Of a DNA stretch of 64,000 bases, positions 1 to 12,500 are shown piece after piece. Location of the stretch: assembly GCA_038503065.1 (NCBI GenBank), contig JBCAMK010000006.1, forward strand, positions 1,054,001-1,118,000, in the 5' to 3' direction. Positions within the stretch are counted from its first letter, which is position 1; every line of letters starts with the position of its first letter. The notes beneath the pieces were generated by a model. That model was given only the letters and a program-made list of their open reading frames with translations, did no database searches and was not told the origin of the DNA. A program made the position numbers and the translations under genes. The stretch is from Paragyromitra xinjiangensis. Lineage: Eukaryota > Ascomycota > Pezizomycetes > Pezizales > Discinaceae.

Positions 1-346
1 AAGATCTTATAGGCTGCTGCTAACCGGTTGCTCCCGGTCTTGTTTGGGCTGAAGGTGGAAAATTTAAGCGGGTTCAATCAGATCATTATGAGATGTTCCT
101 GGATTGTGTGACGTGTTGTTATTGTTCGCAATGGCTTCACACATGAATTGGATAAGCTGCTTACAGGCTGAGCAACCTGGCTTATGACCATCAATGCCGC
201 CAAACGCGAACCCATAATCAAAATATACATCATCAACCGTCACTCGAGCACAGATCCCGAAAATTACGGGTTCCGTGGGCAGAATCCACTCATCCATATG
301 AACCAACCAACCAATATATTTCTACTTTCTAGAATACATAGCCCCT
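1..346. other. 3' flank of the GCN20-like gene
   Basis: No supported gene. This is the region just downstream of the stop codon of the leftward ABC-F gene, so it should include its 3' UTR. The short ORFs here show no recognisable domain. Confidence 0.5.
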
Positions 347-2640
347 TTACACATGGTGATTCTGCGCCACAACCCCCTTACTATTAGCCTGTTCAATAAT
401 CCTCTTCTTGTAAGCTTGAATATCTCCCGCAAACGCCTCGACAGTACCATTATCGCACACCCACAGCCTCTGACACACATTCGCCAACATCGTGACATCG
501 TGTGAGACCATGAGCACACCTCCTTGGAAGTTGCGAAGGGCATCGGAGAGGGCGTCCATCGCTTCAACGTCCAAGTGATTGGAAGGCTCGTCAAGAACCT
601 GCTCCAGTCAGTATTTGTTTCCAGCCGAGAGAGAAAAAGCGAAGGGAATTATACCAAGATATGAGGATTCGTTAAACTCAAGCATGCAAATGCCACCCTA
701 CTCTTCTGCCCTCCAGACAACAGCGCCATCTTCTGCAACCCCGTCGTCCCGGTAATACCAAATGCGCCTAAATGTCTTCTATACTCCTCGTCCGTTCGTC
801 CTGGAAACATCTTCGCGCAAAACCCGACCGCCGACTGCGTTAAATCCAACGCGTCAACGTGATGCTGCGCAAAGAACCCAATTCGCAATCTCGGGTTCTG
901 TGTAATCAAACCACCAGATGGTTGGAGCTGTCCGATCAATAACTTAAGCACAGTAGTTTTACCCGCTCCGTTAGGCCCCACAATACCAATCCGCGAATCG
1001 AGCTGTACATCTAGATCGACCTTCTCTACGATCGGCTTTCCAGGAACATATGAGAATGAGACGTTGGTCATTTGGATAATCGGCGGTGACAGCTTCTCGA
1101 CCTCTGGGAACTTGAATACAACAGTGTACTCGTCGTCTGGTGCTTCTAGCTTCGGTAGTTTCTCCAGCTTCTTAATTCTGCTCTGCGCTTCGCTCGATTT
1201 CGCCGCGTTGTAGCGGAACTTGTCGATGAATGTTTGCAGATGCTTCCGGTACGCCATCTGGTTCTCGTATTCACGTTTTGCGGTCTTCCTACGCTCCTCT
1301 TTTGTAGCGTAGAAGGCATCAAAGTTGCCACCTTTGTAGTAGTCGAGACGCTCTGAGTGCTGGTGGATGATATCTGTTGCGACTTCGTTCAGGAATGCTC
1401 TGTCGTGGGAGACGACAAGCACGGTGGATGGGTAGTCTTGGAGGTATTCAGATAAGAAGGTGATAGATGGCACGTCCAACATGTTAGACGGTTCGTCAAG
1501 GAGTAGTAGGTCGGGTTTACAGAACAAAGCACGAGCAAGAGCAAGACGCATACGCCAACCTCCAGAGAATGTGCGTGTTGGATGTTGTTGTCGCTCCTGC
1601 GAGAATCCAAGACCAGCAAGGATGGACGCTGCGCGAGATTCGGCTTTATCTGCTTCCATCTCGGTGAGCTTGGAGTGAATATCGGTGAGGATGGTATCGA
1701 GTTCTTCACGCTCGGCAGTAGGGTAGCCTGAAGATGCGGAGACAGTGATAGGATCGGGCCGGGCTTCAATTTCAGCGAGTTCGCGAGTGATGCGTTCTTG
1801 CTCGGCAAGAAGATGTTTTCGCCAGACGTCGGCATCGAGGACGGCTTGCAGGGCGGGGGTGTCGTCACCCATGATTTCCTGCTCGACGTGCAGAATCGTA
1901 ATATGTGTTGGGACCGCAATTTCACGTCTCGATAACGCTCGTAATAGCGTAGATTTACCGATACCGTTCTGACCAACAAGACCATACCGCCGTCCATACG
2001 CCAATGTAAGCGTAGTATCGCTCAATATCCTCAAGCCTCCAATCTGCACATCCACACGATCCAACTTGATATCCTTGCTTTTCCCTTGTGAACCTTGTCC
2101 TAGCGTAAGCGGATTAACTTGCATATAAAAGTCATCGTAATTCTCCTCATCCGCGTTGATGAGCTTCGATGCCTCATATGTAACGTTTTTCATAACCTTC
2201 TTATCCTGCTTCGCCTTGATCTTCCTTTCTGCCTTCTCAAGCTTCTTCTTGTCGACTTTACTCTCCACTTTCCTTGTGCCTACCGCGTCGATATCAATTC
2301 CACCCCCTACGAGACCCATTGTCGAGGACATATTCCGTTGTGACGCCATGTGGATTGTTTGATCTAGCTTCTTCGCCTTACTAGACGAGAGCTTCCGTGC
2401 ATTGCCATGCTCGGCATCGAGTTGAGCTACGAGCTTCTCGACAAGCGCAGTAATAGCAGATTCGGAGACCGAGGGAGGGGCGGCATCGAGGAGGATTGAG
2501 GTTACTGCGCTGATGGCTTCGGCGAGTTCGATGTCGGCATCGGGGGAGGTTGAGGTCGAGGCGTGGTTTAGGAAACCAACGGAGTAGTCGGTGATCACAG
2601 GGTCGAGAGATGGGAGAACGGTGGAAATTTCGGACTCCAT
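347..2640 (-). CDS. GCN20: GCN20-type ABC-F ATPase (translation control)
   Basis: Two exons: 655-2640, a 56-nt intron (599-654, GTATAA...GCAG), then 347-598. The product is 745 aa, close to the usual ~750 aa for fungal GCN20. The splice falls inside the second Walker B motif: exon 1 ends ...NPHIL and exon 2 resumes VLDEPSNHLD. Seen: an N-terminal alpha region, a Lys-rich linker around residues 125-155, then two ABC cassettes with no membrane segments. Cassette 1 has Walker A GQNGIGKST (~223-231), signature FSGGWRMRLA (~358-367) and Walker B LLLLDEPSN (~378-386). Cassette 2 has GPNGAGKTT and LLSGGQKSR. In yeast GCN20 works with GCN1 on ribosomes to activate GCN2 during amino-acid starvation; that role is inferred from the family. 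Arb1 (ABCF2) is the alternative, but the long N-terminus fits GCN20 (ABCF3) better. Confidence 0.93.
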
Positions 2641-4563
2641 TGTAGGTGTTGGCGGGGGTGAATTATGGGTGGGGTGGCAATGGCGGGGAGAGTTTGTTGT
2701 TATCGATAAGTTTATTAGTCCGGGTAACGAACAATGGCATTGTCATCTGGGATAGAAGACGAGTGCTTTCCGATGAATGGAAGAACTTTGGCAACTACGC
2801 AAGCTCTGTAACTTGATCTGGTGAATAACAAGAATAACTACCAATTTTCTTTGCTTCTAGTCTCCCTAGCAGTTTTTGTTACTCTCAAAGCTCCTCATAC
2901 GTTAAGCAATTTCATACCAGAACGCCAGCTTTCTTAACGTGATTGAGAAACTTGGGAAAGGTGGTTTACTCAGCCACCTCCATCCTATCAAGAGAAAATC
3001 TTATCTATTACGTCCTAGTTTTTCCGGATTATTTTCGATAGGAGAAAGGTCGAGAGTCAGGGAGATGTAGTTTGGACTTTTTTAGGCCTTTTATCAATCG
3101 AGAGAGGCTATGTTCTCAACCTCACACCAGTCATCATGGGGCAAAAAGTCATAATGCTCCGGCACTGAGATGGAAATAACACCGCATGCTTTGTTCGAGC
3201 GATTGCGCCTTTGTATCAATACCCTAGACTCATGTAATTGACCAAAAACAATTAGCCGATGAGATAAAATCTATTAACAGTAAGGAAGTGAGTGATAGCA
3301 CCTTTAACTCAAATAGTAGGTCGCGAAATGGGGAATTATATCTCCAGACGGCTTTCCTACTGGAGGATAGAACGGGAAACTAAGCCTCAGCTAAATTCGA
3401 CCTTACATCTCAAGCTGATGATGATGAAAGACGTTCTTCTATCAATAATGATAACGCCGAAGACGCGGAAAGAGGAAGAAGGTAAGGAAAGTCAAGATAG
3501 CTGTGTATGTGTAGCTAGGTTGCGCGAGTGCTCGTGTGACTTCCACATCTCCGGGTGACACGACTTCTCTGGATCTCTGGGGGCTCTCATTTACAGTTAC
3601 TAGGGGTTTTTGGGTTGCCACTAGATCATTGGGGCTATTCGATTGCATACATACATGTACCTAGTGAGTGGAAGTACAGAGTTTGCGCAGTTGGCAAATA
3701 ACCCTAACCCTTCGCACTTGCCCCTGTGTGAGTCGTTCTTTGGAGTGAACCATCAAGTTTGGATGATTCCAGTACGCTTTGGGGGATATAGAATACATGT
3801 ACGATTACTAACTAACCGGAACTGAAGTAATCTGTTGTTCGCGTTGTTAATTCACGTCTCACCAACGCTTCTGCGGATTGCAGGGGCCAGCAAGACTGCC
3901 AAGCCAGGAAGTCAGGCAACCAACACATGTCTGTGGGCTGTGAGTGCATTTCACTCACCATCGAGGTTCAGGTGTCTGCAAAATCCGACGCTGTTGTGCA
4001 CCTAATTCCGTTGACTTCCCCTCTACATGTCTCGCAGGCTGGCTACCCTTTCTCTATAACCAACACAAGCTTCTATCCCCTCACATGACTGCAGGAAGCC
4101 AGCAGAATCCCCACAGAACCTCTTCCGTCTTTGGTAATGTCTCACGATCGGAACACCTCCAGAAGAACGACGTCATTCCAGGCACCCTAAATATCCATGA
4201 TGACTAAACCACAATATCCGCCTGAAGAATATGCGGGGATATTCAGGCATCCCACACACGTGCTATTCCATAAGTTAAGTCGTAAGGAAACGTTTATCGT
4301 TCCTGATTTTTTCCAAGCTGCTATTCCCGGATAACGGTAACTCTATCTTTCCCCCGAAGCTGTATTAGTTTCGCTTGGCGGATACTAACTCGGGCTTTCC
4401 CATTAAGGGGGTTTTCATCCTGTTATAGGATGTATATTAGTTTCTGTGGTTAAACACCTGGACTGAGCACCTGTAATAGCTGGAGAATCGTAATTGGTAT
4501 TTGAGTTGGCCCTGTTATGGTGTACTTTCGGAAGGCTAACTGGGACGGTTAGTTACGCCCACG
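2641..4563. other. Intergenic region between divergent genes
   Basis: About 1.9 kb between the leftward GCN20-like gene and the rightward zinc-finger gene, so it should hold both promoters. No gene is supported. TACATGTA palindromes lie at 3652-3659 and 3794-3801. The short ORFs have no recognisable domain. Confidence 0.5.
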
Positions 4564-7500
4564 ATGAATTTCCGACGAGCTGCTTACGTTCGCAATCCCT
4601 TTACTCCTAGGCCTGGGTATTGGGGTTGTATGATTTGTGAGCTGGATATGCCCCATTCGAGCCGGGTACCGCATTTGAAAGGGAAGCGCCATACCCTGAG
4701 GCTCCAGGTGTTGGGTTTAAATCGGCCAGTTGAGACTGTTGTTAATCCACCAGATATTCCGGATCGAGTAGAGATGGTGGAAAAATGGGTAGGGGGCGTT
4801 GTGGCTGAGAATGGGGAAGGGGGTGGGGTGGGCGAGGTAGAGGGAGGAGGGGATTCGGAGGGAGATGACGATTCCGAGGAAGACGATTCCGAAGAGAGTG
4901 AAGACGATGATGAAGTCGAAGACGAAGATGAAGACGAATACGAAGAAGCCCATGAAGGCAAATGGAACGACGCCGAGGAACATCTCATCGATCTAGGCCC
5001 ACCTAACGATATCCCTGACTGGCCGGAAATATCCAACCAAACCTCATCCTCAATGTCATGGAGATGCACCACCTGCGATGAAACAATGAGTATATTTTTT
5101 AGAGACCAACATCTCAGCGGAAAATCTCACGCCAATGCGCTTCGAAAGGGAGTCCAAACCCAAGACTCTGAAGTCACTCCAGAACCTATTATCCCATCCT
5201 CAATGATGTGGCACTGCACGATCTGTGATGAAACAATGGGCATCTTCTATAAAGACGAACACCTCTCCGGGAAACACCACGTGAAGAAACTCCAAGCACG
5301 GGGTTTATCACAGGACCCGGCGGATAGTATAGATGTTCCGGAGACCGCATCATCAACGTACTGGGTACCGGATGAACGTGACACTGAAGTGAACGGAGTC
5401 AACGATAGTCTCGATCATGTCGTTGGGGGATTCTCCCCAGGACACCAGACGGCTAAACGCCACCGTACCTACGCTGAGGTACTCAGGCTGAGGGCCACCT
5501 CCAATAACAAGGCCCATTACACATCCCGGCCTGCATCAGCCGGCGAAATACCCCCACACATAGCCGGCGCTAGTACGCGTGGTCTAGGCCCAGGGCTACA
5601 CAACCAGGACGAGAAAGACGTCAAGAAATCCGACGACTGGACCATTAACAACCTAGTATGGAGCCAGATCGCAAAATGGACTTGTATGACCTGCTCTATG
5701 ACTATGGAGATGAGTGAGAAAGAAGCACATCTAGACTCTACGAGTCATATTGCGAGATGCAATTGCCCGGCCTGCACTCGATATAAGTCAAGAGCCTCGA
5801 AAGAATCACACATAACCGATACTAAGGACACTGAAGAAGTCCCAGCGGAGACCCAACCCTTAGAGCTCAAGGCCGAAAGTGGAGGTTCACAGCACTTAGA
5901 TGAACCCGAGTTATACCCCGGTGAAAAGACTAAGATATACCCTAAGCCAAAACCAGGAATGTTCCATTGCAGAATCTGCGATGATGAATTCATACTAGAG
6001 TATAAATGGATGCATCTCAGTAAAGCCTGGGAATGCAAGACCTGTGATAAATGGATCCACGTCGATTGGAGAGATCGTCATATCGAACGTCACGCCATAC
6101 AATCCGAAAAGATCAAAGCTCGCGAGGCAGCAGCTGAGGCACCCGCTGCTATTTTAGCCCCTGATGAACCTCTGGCGCCCCCGGCGGCTTCGGTCTCCGT
6201 TAAGGAAGAATACTATTGTCCGGTCTGTAAGAAGAACCTTACGATGAAACAGAAGACTCGGCATCAGTGGGGCGCTTGGCAGTGTATGGACTGTGATTTG
6301 ACAGTGCATATCCTTAGTGGAAATCGGGATATGGTTTGCAGGAGAGGTGCTCGGAAATCGCATGGGCAGGAGCAAAAACATGAAACTCAGTTCCTGAGGG
6401 ATCTAGGATTGAAGGAAGAAGATACTAAGCCTAGTGAATTGATAGACCTACTTGGTGATGACATCGATATTTCTATTCAGGAATTTTCGCCGATGTCGGA
6501 AGTGGGTAACCAGTCTTTTGATGATAGTCTTTGGGGCCTCATGCTGGGTGAAGGTGGCGCTGCGACGTATTCTGGGGATGTGGATCTACTTGAGGTTTTT
6601 GGACTGGAATCGAAGACGGAGGATCAGCCTCAAATTACGACTACAAATGCACCAGTTGTTGAGACACCTTTAGGCAACGAAGCTGCTCACGAAAAAAAGA
6701 GTACCCTGCAAAAGACGGACGAAATCAAGGACATAGAACCCTCCGACGAGAAAGAGGAGGCCTTTGAAGCCTCACATTCGGATGCCGAACCTGAGGGTCA
6801 ACTTCAAAATACAAATGTGTGTGCACCATCTGTTGTAGATGTCCCGGATTTCGAGCTCACGCATGGCTGCCAGAATCACCTTCCAGAGTGCGCGGAGGAA
6901 CTCGCGGAAGTCGAAACCAAACAGCCCCTCGACGAACAGGATGACGTTTCCTCCGAGACCTCAAGTTCGATTGCCGAATCTGAAGAACTTGAAGGCATGG
7001 GTGGGCGCCCACCGACCTTCGAAGGGTCTCCGGCTTACGAGGATTCTCTTAGGAGTGAGGGTGGTCTCTCGCAGCTCACAGAAGAAATCGGGGATGCGCA
7101 GTCCTCTCACAAGCAGGCCGAAATTTCACCTGAAGCACCAAGCCCAGCACTGGAAACCTTCCATTGTACAGTCTGCGAGGTGGATCTTAGTATCGAGAAG
7201 AAAAAGTATCATCACGGCCGCGCTTGGGAGTGCCAGGTCTGTGATAAGAAAATGCATCGAAGTTCGAGGGATAGCCACCTAGCAGGCGCTAAACACAGGA
7301 AGCACGAGCTTCTAGGATCTAAAAAATCCCTCGTCGCAACTCAGCTCAAAGCCGCCGCAGCGGTTCCAGTCATCCCAGAGGTCCCAGTGGCTCCGGGTAT
7401 TCCAGTCATTCCAGTGGCTCAGGCCCGCAAAGTATCTGAAACGCAATCCGAACCCCCTACTGCGACTGATCCAGAAACATTCTTCTGTGGAACCTGCAAT

Positions 7501-7680
7501 AAGGTGTTTAAAATGAAGATTAAAAAAATACATCAAACCCGCGAGTGGGAGTGCACTGTCTGCGATATCAAAACGCACATTGCGTGGAAAATGAGTCATT
7601 TAGCTGGGAGTAAACATGTGAGAAGGGAAGAGAAGGCACTTTTGGCGAATGCGGTAGCTGATTCAGGTGGAAGTGTTTGA
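4564..7680 (+). CDS. Tandem C2H2-like zinc-finger protein, function unknown
   Basis: Single exon of 1038 aa, with no known homologue recognised by name. The first finger is C22-x2-C25-x11-H37-x5-H43. The same U1/zf-met-like spacing recurs as WRCTTCDETM...HLSGKSH, WHCTICDETM...HLSGKHH and WTCMTCSMTM...HLDSTSH. In the second half it changes to a composite unit: an aromatic-x-CxxC...H half-finger, a few residues, then W-x-CxxC...H...H. These units start FHCRIC, YYCPVC (second half degenerate), FHCTVC and FFCGTC. Between fingers are acidic low-complexity segments (very Glu/Asp-rich at ~100-130) and disordered linkers. Fingers of this spacing bind dsRNA, RNA or DNA in other proteins; that is family knowledge and nothing here shows the ligand. 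There is no signal peptide or membrane segment, so a nuclear or cytosolic site is likely. Confidence 0.85.
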   Translation: MNFRRAAYVRNPFTPRPGYWGCMICELDMPHSSRVPHLKGKRHTLRLQVLGLNRPVETVVNPPDIPDRVEMVEKWVGGVVAENGEGGGVGEVEGGGDSEGDDDSEEDDSEESEDDDEVEDEDEDEYEEAHEGKWNDAEEHLIDLGPPNDIPDWPEISNQTSSSMSWRCTTCDETMSIFFRDQHLSGKSHANALRKGVQTQDSEVTPEPIIPSSMMWHCTICDETMGIFYKDEHLSGKHHVKKLQARGLSQDPADSIDVPETASSTYWVPDERDTEVNGVNDSLDHVVGGFSPGHQTAKRHRTYAEVLRLRATSNNKAHYTSRPASAGEIPPHIAGASTRGLGPGLHNQDEKDVKKSDDWTINNLVWSQIAKWTCMTCSMTMEMSEKEAHLDSTSHIARCNCPACTRYKSRASKESHITDTKDTEEVPAETQPLELKAESGGSQHLDEPELYPGEKTKIYPKPKPGMFHCRICDDEFILEYKWMHLSKAWECKTCDKWIHVDWRDRHIERHAIQSEKIKAREAAAEAPAAILAPDEPLAPPAASVSVKEEYYCPVCKKNLTMKQKTRHQWGAWQCMDCDLTVHILSGNRDMVCRRGARKSHGQEQKHETQFLRDLGLKEEDTKPSELIDLLGDDIDISIQEFSPMSEVGNQSFDDSLWGLMLGEGGAATYSGDVDLLEVFGLESKTEDQPQITTTNAPVVETPLGNEAAHEKKSTLQKTDEIKDIEPSDEKEEAFEASHSDAEPEGQLQNTNVCAPSVVDVPDFELTHGCQNHLPECAEELAEVETKQPLDEQDDVSSETSSSIAESEELEGMGGRPPTFEGSPAYEDSLRSEGGLSQLTEEIGDAQSSHKQAEISPEAPSPALETFHCTVCEVDLSIEKKKYHHGRAWECQVCDKKMHRSSRDSHLAGAKHRKHELLGSKKSLVATQLKAAAAVPVIPEVPVAPGIPVIPVAQARKVSETQSEPPTATDPETFFCGTCNKVFKMKIKKIHQTREWECTVCDIKTHIAWKMSHLAGSKHVRREEKALLANAVADSGGSV

Positions 7681-9380
7681 GCATGATGGGCGGTCTCCCA
7701 TATAGTAGTATATTCCCCCCTATTAGTCCCCGGTCATGTTTCCGGGTGGGAAACAGGGAGTGTGATCATTTCCCGGCAGTTCTGACCGCTGGCAATGAGG
7801 ACGTCGGGGAATTCGTTTTGGCTCCGGTAAATTGGGAAGTTAGGGGCGATTTTGGAGGATATTTCCTTGGCTCGTTGACATACTGGATCTTGGATATTTT
7901 TCTTGCATGCGATCGGTTTTTCTAGGTTCGTGAAGGATTGAGTGGCATTTCCTTTACTTATTTGGTCCGAATTTGGTAGCTATTGACTTGTCTCTGTTTC
8001 GTGGTTTGTCCTTCTTTTTCGGACGTTTTCGGATCAAGGCCGAGGGGAAACTTGAATTTTTCATTTTAGGTTAGATAATTTCTGCTTTGGAAGGTAGGGA
8101 TTCTGATGAGACGCTAGCAGGATAAGGGTATCAATCAATTGGTTTCACCAGCACAACAAAATGCACACAGGTAGAGCCAAGCATGTCCATACTGCGACAG
8201 TCCTCCTAATTCCTCTCTCCAATTGGTTCAAATACCCCACGTCATATCCGTTTCAATTGAAGGGTAGTCTCTACGGTCCCCCAGAATCAATGGCCTAGGA
8301 CTTCTCATGCAATAGCAGACTTACAGTTCGTCTGTTGCCACCTGTTTGCGCTTTGCTGTGTTATCCAAAAGTTGGAGTATTAGATGAGATACACCTGCAC
8401 CATAATTTATTTTCCAGAGGATGTCACGGCAGTCCGTACGTTCACTACTTCTCTTTGATCGAATATACACGTATTATCGGTCTCTCACGCTTCTTAAGGT
8501 TGCGTATAGCTATAGCGTACTCCTTCGGTGGGTTTCTATTATAGGCCGCTTACTCGTATTATCTTGAATGCCGGCAACTGTGCAAATATGCCTGGAAAGG
8601 CTGGTGTCCAGGATTGGGTTCATTGTCTCTGTGTCTACTTGGTTGCGCTCGGACCCTGGCATTCGTGACTAATAAAAAGCTTATTTCGACGTCCTGCAAG
8701 ACTAAACAGACACAAGCTGTGGCGGATCTCTAACTCTATCACGTCTATGACCATGACGCTGGCACCGGCAGCCTCTCGCTCCATTGTTTCGAGGGCCCCT
8801 CGGAGGTGGCTTCAAGGTCAAGATGAATCGACAACCTCTGTTACTCTAGCTGAGCTTTAAAATTAGGTACTTTATGCATCTTTTAGCGTATCTACAGGTC
8901 CCAATACTACGTTTTCAGCTATCCGGAGACAGTCGAAAGCACTATTCTCAATGCGTATATCACTATGAGGCCATCTTACGCATTTGAAGTAGGTGGGGTC
9001 CAGGGTTCGTCAACGGAACATGATCTGTCCTTTTTTCTCCTAGACAAATTTACAGCTAGTAAGCCAAGCAGAAAAAAAATATCGTCCGAACCCTTTCCCT
9101 AGCAGCCCTGATCGTGAATTTTTCTTTAGCGGACTTGGCATTGCAATCCAAGCCTAGGAGCAACCAATGAGAAGTGAGGGTTCCAACTGAATATTTCCAA
9201 TGTTACACCTACTTTCATTCTTGATTCAAGTGGCTAATTATGTAGATAAAGGCATTAGGAATAGGTAAAATACCTGATATTTTGAAATTTAGGGCTTAGT
9301 ATTCCATAATACTCTCTTCTATCGCTTCGTCCTTTCTAGAAGATGCGATTATGTAGACCAGTTAAAACCACAACTTTCTG
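7681..9380. other. Intergenic region
   Basis: About 1.7 kb between the zinc-finger gene and the NLR promoter. The beginning should be 3' UTR of the zinc-finger gene. I see no gene, inverted repeat or RNA gene. Confidence 0.4.
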
Positions 9381-9412
9381 CACCTGCAGGTGCATATATA
9401 TGCTTATATAAG
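9381..9412 (+). promoter_or_regulatory. Putative NLR core promoter: E-box palindrome plus TATA
   Basis: CACCTGCAGGTG at 9381-9392 is a perfect 12-bp palindrome made of two E-box halves. It is followed at 9405-9412 by TATATAAG, about 150 bp upstream of the NLR start codon at 9560. The sequence between is CT-rich, as is common in fungal 5' UTRs. The promoter role is inferred from position. Confidence 0.45.
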
Positions 9413-9559
9413 ATTTTCTGGCTGCTCAGTCAAACATCCCCGCTTAAGCTGAACTTCCGCCTTCATCTCCCGTCTTCTATTCAAGTGATCTCTATACCTT
9501 TGCCTCTTTCTCCCTGAATCCCCTACGCTTCCTCGGCTTCTAACTGCTGGAGTTAATCA

Positions 9560-12500
9560 ATGTCACGGAACTCGAGATCTGGGGGCCCTAGCCAACCTAA
9601 AGGCTTCCTAGCTGCCTTTTGGGATAAAACCAAAGAGAAAGCACGTTCCGTGTCTCCAAGACCTAAAGCAAAGCGCCCGCTGTCCCAGACTACCAGTGCA
9701 ACAACCCTTGATACTACAACCCAGGGACCCCAACCCCAACCTACTCTAACGAACACAGAAACGAGTACCGCTAGCGATGGGAGTATACGACACTCGCAGA
9801 GATATAGGTAAAAACTCCCTTCCGAACAAGAGCCCCATAAACTCTCTTTATCATGAATTCCTTTCCAACTAAAATATTAGTAGTGCTACAACATCGATAC
9901 TAGCGGCTGAGCCTATCGTTGTCGAGAACAGAGCGCCTTTGAACACAGATACTGTCCAAAGCCAGGGGTATTTATCTTCTTTACAACACTCTATAGGCTA
10001 ATTAGCTAATGGTCTTCTATTGCGATAGTCCATCAGTTCTAGCCCTAGGCAAGCCTAACATCCCGAATATATCTATTCAGGAGGAGAGGTGATTATTTTT
10101 CTCTAAATACTTTATAAGCTCCGTCGGCTAAGTCATCCGCTATTGAAGGCCCCTTCCCACGATCCAAAAAGATGGATCTAGCATTAGTAACCACAACGAG
10201 CCCATTACCCAAGATATTCCGATTTCTAAAGAGCGAAGGTATTGACCCCAGTCAACTCCATTATAGGCTCTCCCACGTTTCACTAACCCTTGTAATTCTT
10301 CAACAGTCTTCCGGCACAAGAAACCATCCCTAAGAACGAAAACCCGCCATCTTCGGATGCCACCCCTACCCACCGAAGGTACTATATTTCTCTTGCAGAA
10401 TTCCTTATAAGCTGCGATTACTAATCACTGAACCACAAATTAGCGAAGAGATTGTTCAGAAAGCCTGCTGGGAGAGAGCTCTCGAAGAACTAACAGACGA
10501 GCAACGCGAAGTCTTGCGTGCCTTTCGCATTGAGAATCCCCAAACATTCGAAAATGAGGTTAAAACTCTCCGCAGCCTGAAAGATGATTGCAAGGACAAG
10601 CTTAGCCAAGGCAAAGGCGGCAAGCCCATTATAACCCGAGCCAGAATACACAATATCTTAAAAAAGATGGAAAAGTACGCGATAATTGGAGACCTAGCTA
10701 CCCAAGGTGCCCCAGAAACAGTCACTCTGGTATGGGCAGGTGTGAGATTCTGCTTACAGGTTTGCGAACGCTCTCTTTGATATATCTCATCCGCTTTTAC
10801 TTATGTTTAGCGAATAATTGACTGAGCCGAAATTTCAGGTAGCATTAAATGACATGCAGACATTTGAGGGTGTTAGCTCAACCTTGGATGATATCGCGGG
10901 TATCATAGGATCTTGTACGATCTATGAAAAGATATACTCATCGAGTGAGCTCGAATCTGCGAAGGCAGTAGTAGCGCAGTTACCGCGACTGTACTCCTTC
11001 TGTCTGGTATTTATGGCTAGGGCAATTGACTACTATCATACGAAAGCACCAAGTACGCTCTCCTACCTTCTTGCTATTCTTAATGATATAATGGCTGATA
11101 TCGAAAACAGAAAGGGTAGCTGGAGGCATTATTAACCCGTTCGAGACCAGGTTCAAACCTCTAATAGAAGATATCAATGCAGGCAAGGAAGAGTTAGGGC
11201 GACGAGCAGCTGTGGCAAGCCATGAGTGTATGTTTAAACCCATTACAATTCTTTGACAATGTTGCTAATCCGAGAAGTGCAAGATAGTAAGTTCGAAACG
11301 CTGCAGCAGGCCAAAGCGACTCCGACTAATTAAAACCCGCAGACCAAAGAAAGGATTTAAAAAAATTAAACGATCTGTCTGGCGAGTTTAGGATGGACAT
11401 GGTGGGTGTTAAGAGCGGCATTGAAATGTTGTTAGCGCATGTGGATGGTGGGTATACCCCTTGTAGTAGGCTATCATGATGTTCCAATCGTTAAGTGTTA
11501 TATAGAAGCGAAGAAACGAGAAATTTTCAACTGGCTTTCAACAATCGATTTTCGAGGGCATCACGAAAAAGCACAAAATCAACGTTTTGATGGTACCGGA
11601 ACGTGGTTGTTCGAGAACCCGACGTTTGAAAGCTGGATCGAAACAGACTCCTCGTCAGTAATGTGGCTTTCTGGGAAAGGTATTCCGGCCAACCTCTTAA
11701 TATTATTTAACCCATGCTTACATTAGCCACTAGCGGGATCGGGGAAGACTGTATTGAGGTTAGTGTCTTTCGTACCCTCCCGAACGTCAGCAGGCGCTAA
11801 AACAAGTTTAACAGCTCCCTGGTAGTTGATGCCTTGCACGAGACCTACAAGTCAGCCCCAATAATCTACTTTTATTGCAACTACGCAGAACCAACGAGAC
11901 GGGAAACCCTACCTATCATGAAGTCACTGTTGAGGCAGTTATCAACAAGGATTGAAAGCCAAGATCCTGAGATATTAAATGCTTTCAAGAAGCATATTTC
12001 CCTTACCACTAGCGATTCCGAATCTTTGCTTGGAGCGGCTCTATCCCGGTTTGACAAAACATTTATCGTCTTGGACGCATTAGACGAATGCAGCGAGGAG
12101 GACCGGGAATATCTGGTCAAGCTCTTGACACGGCAACTGAAGTCGAGCTATGTGAAGATATTTTTCACGAGCCGCCCCGAAAATGACCTCCGTCGAATAT
12201 TCAAAGACAACAAAAACTATTGCATCAATGTGGACGATACGTTGAAAGATATTAGACCCTTTGTTGAGGAACGGATAGATACCGTTGTCAAAGATCAAAA
12301 ACTCTTAGGTGGTAAAATTACAACACAGTTAAAGGACGACTTGATAGAGACCATTAGCAGCCAAGCAGATGGAATGTAGGCACCCCTTCACAGAGGTATT
12401 TGCTATGGAGTTCTTGCTAAGCCTTCTACCACTAGGTTTCTCTGGGCTAGATTACAGCTGGATCACATTTGTAAACAAGGAAACGAAAACGAAGTCAGAG

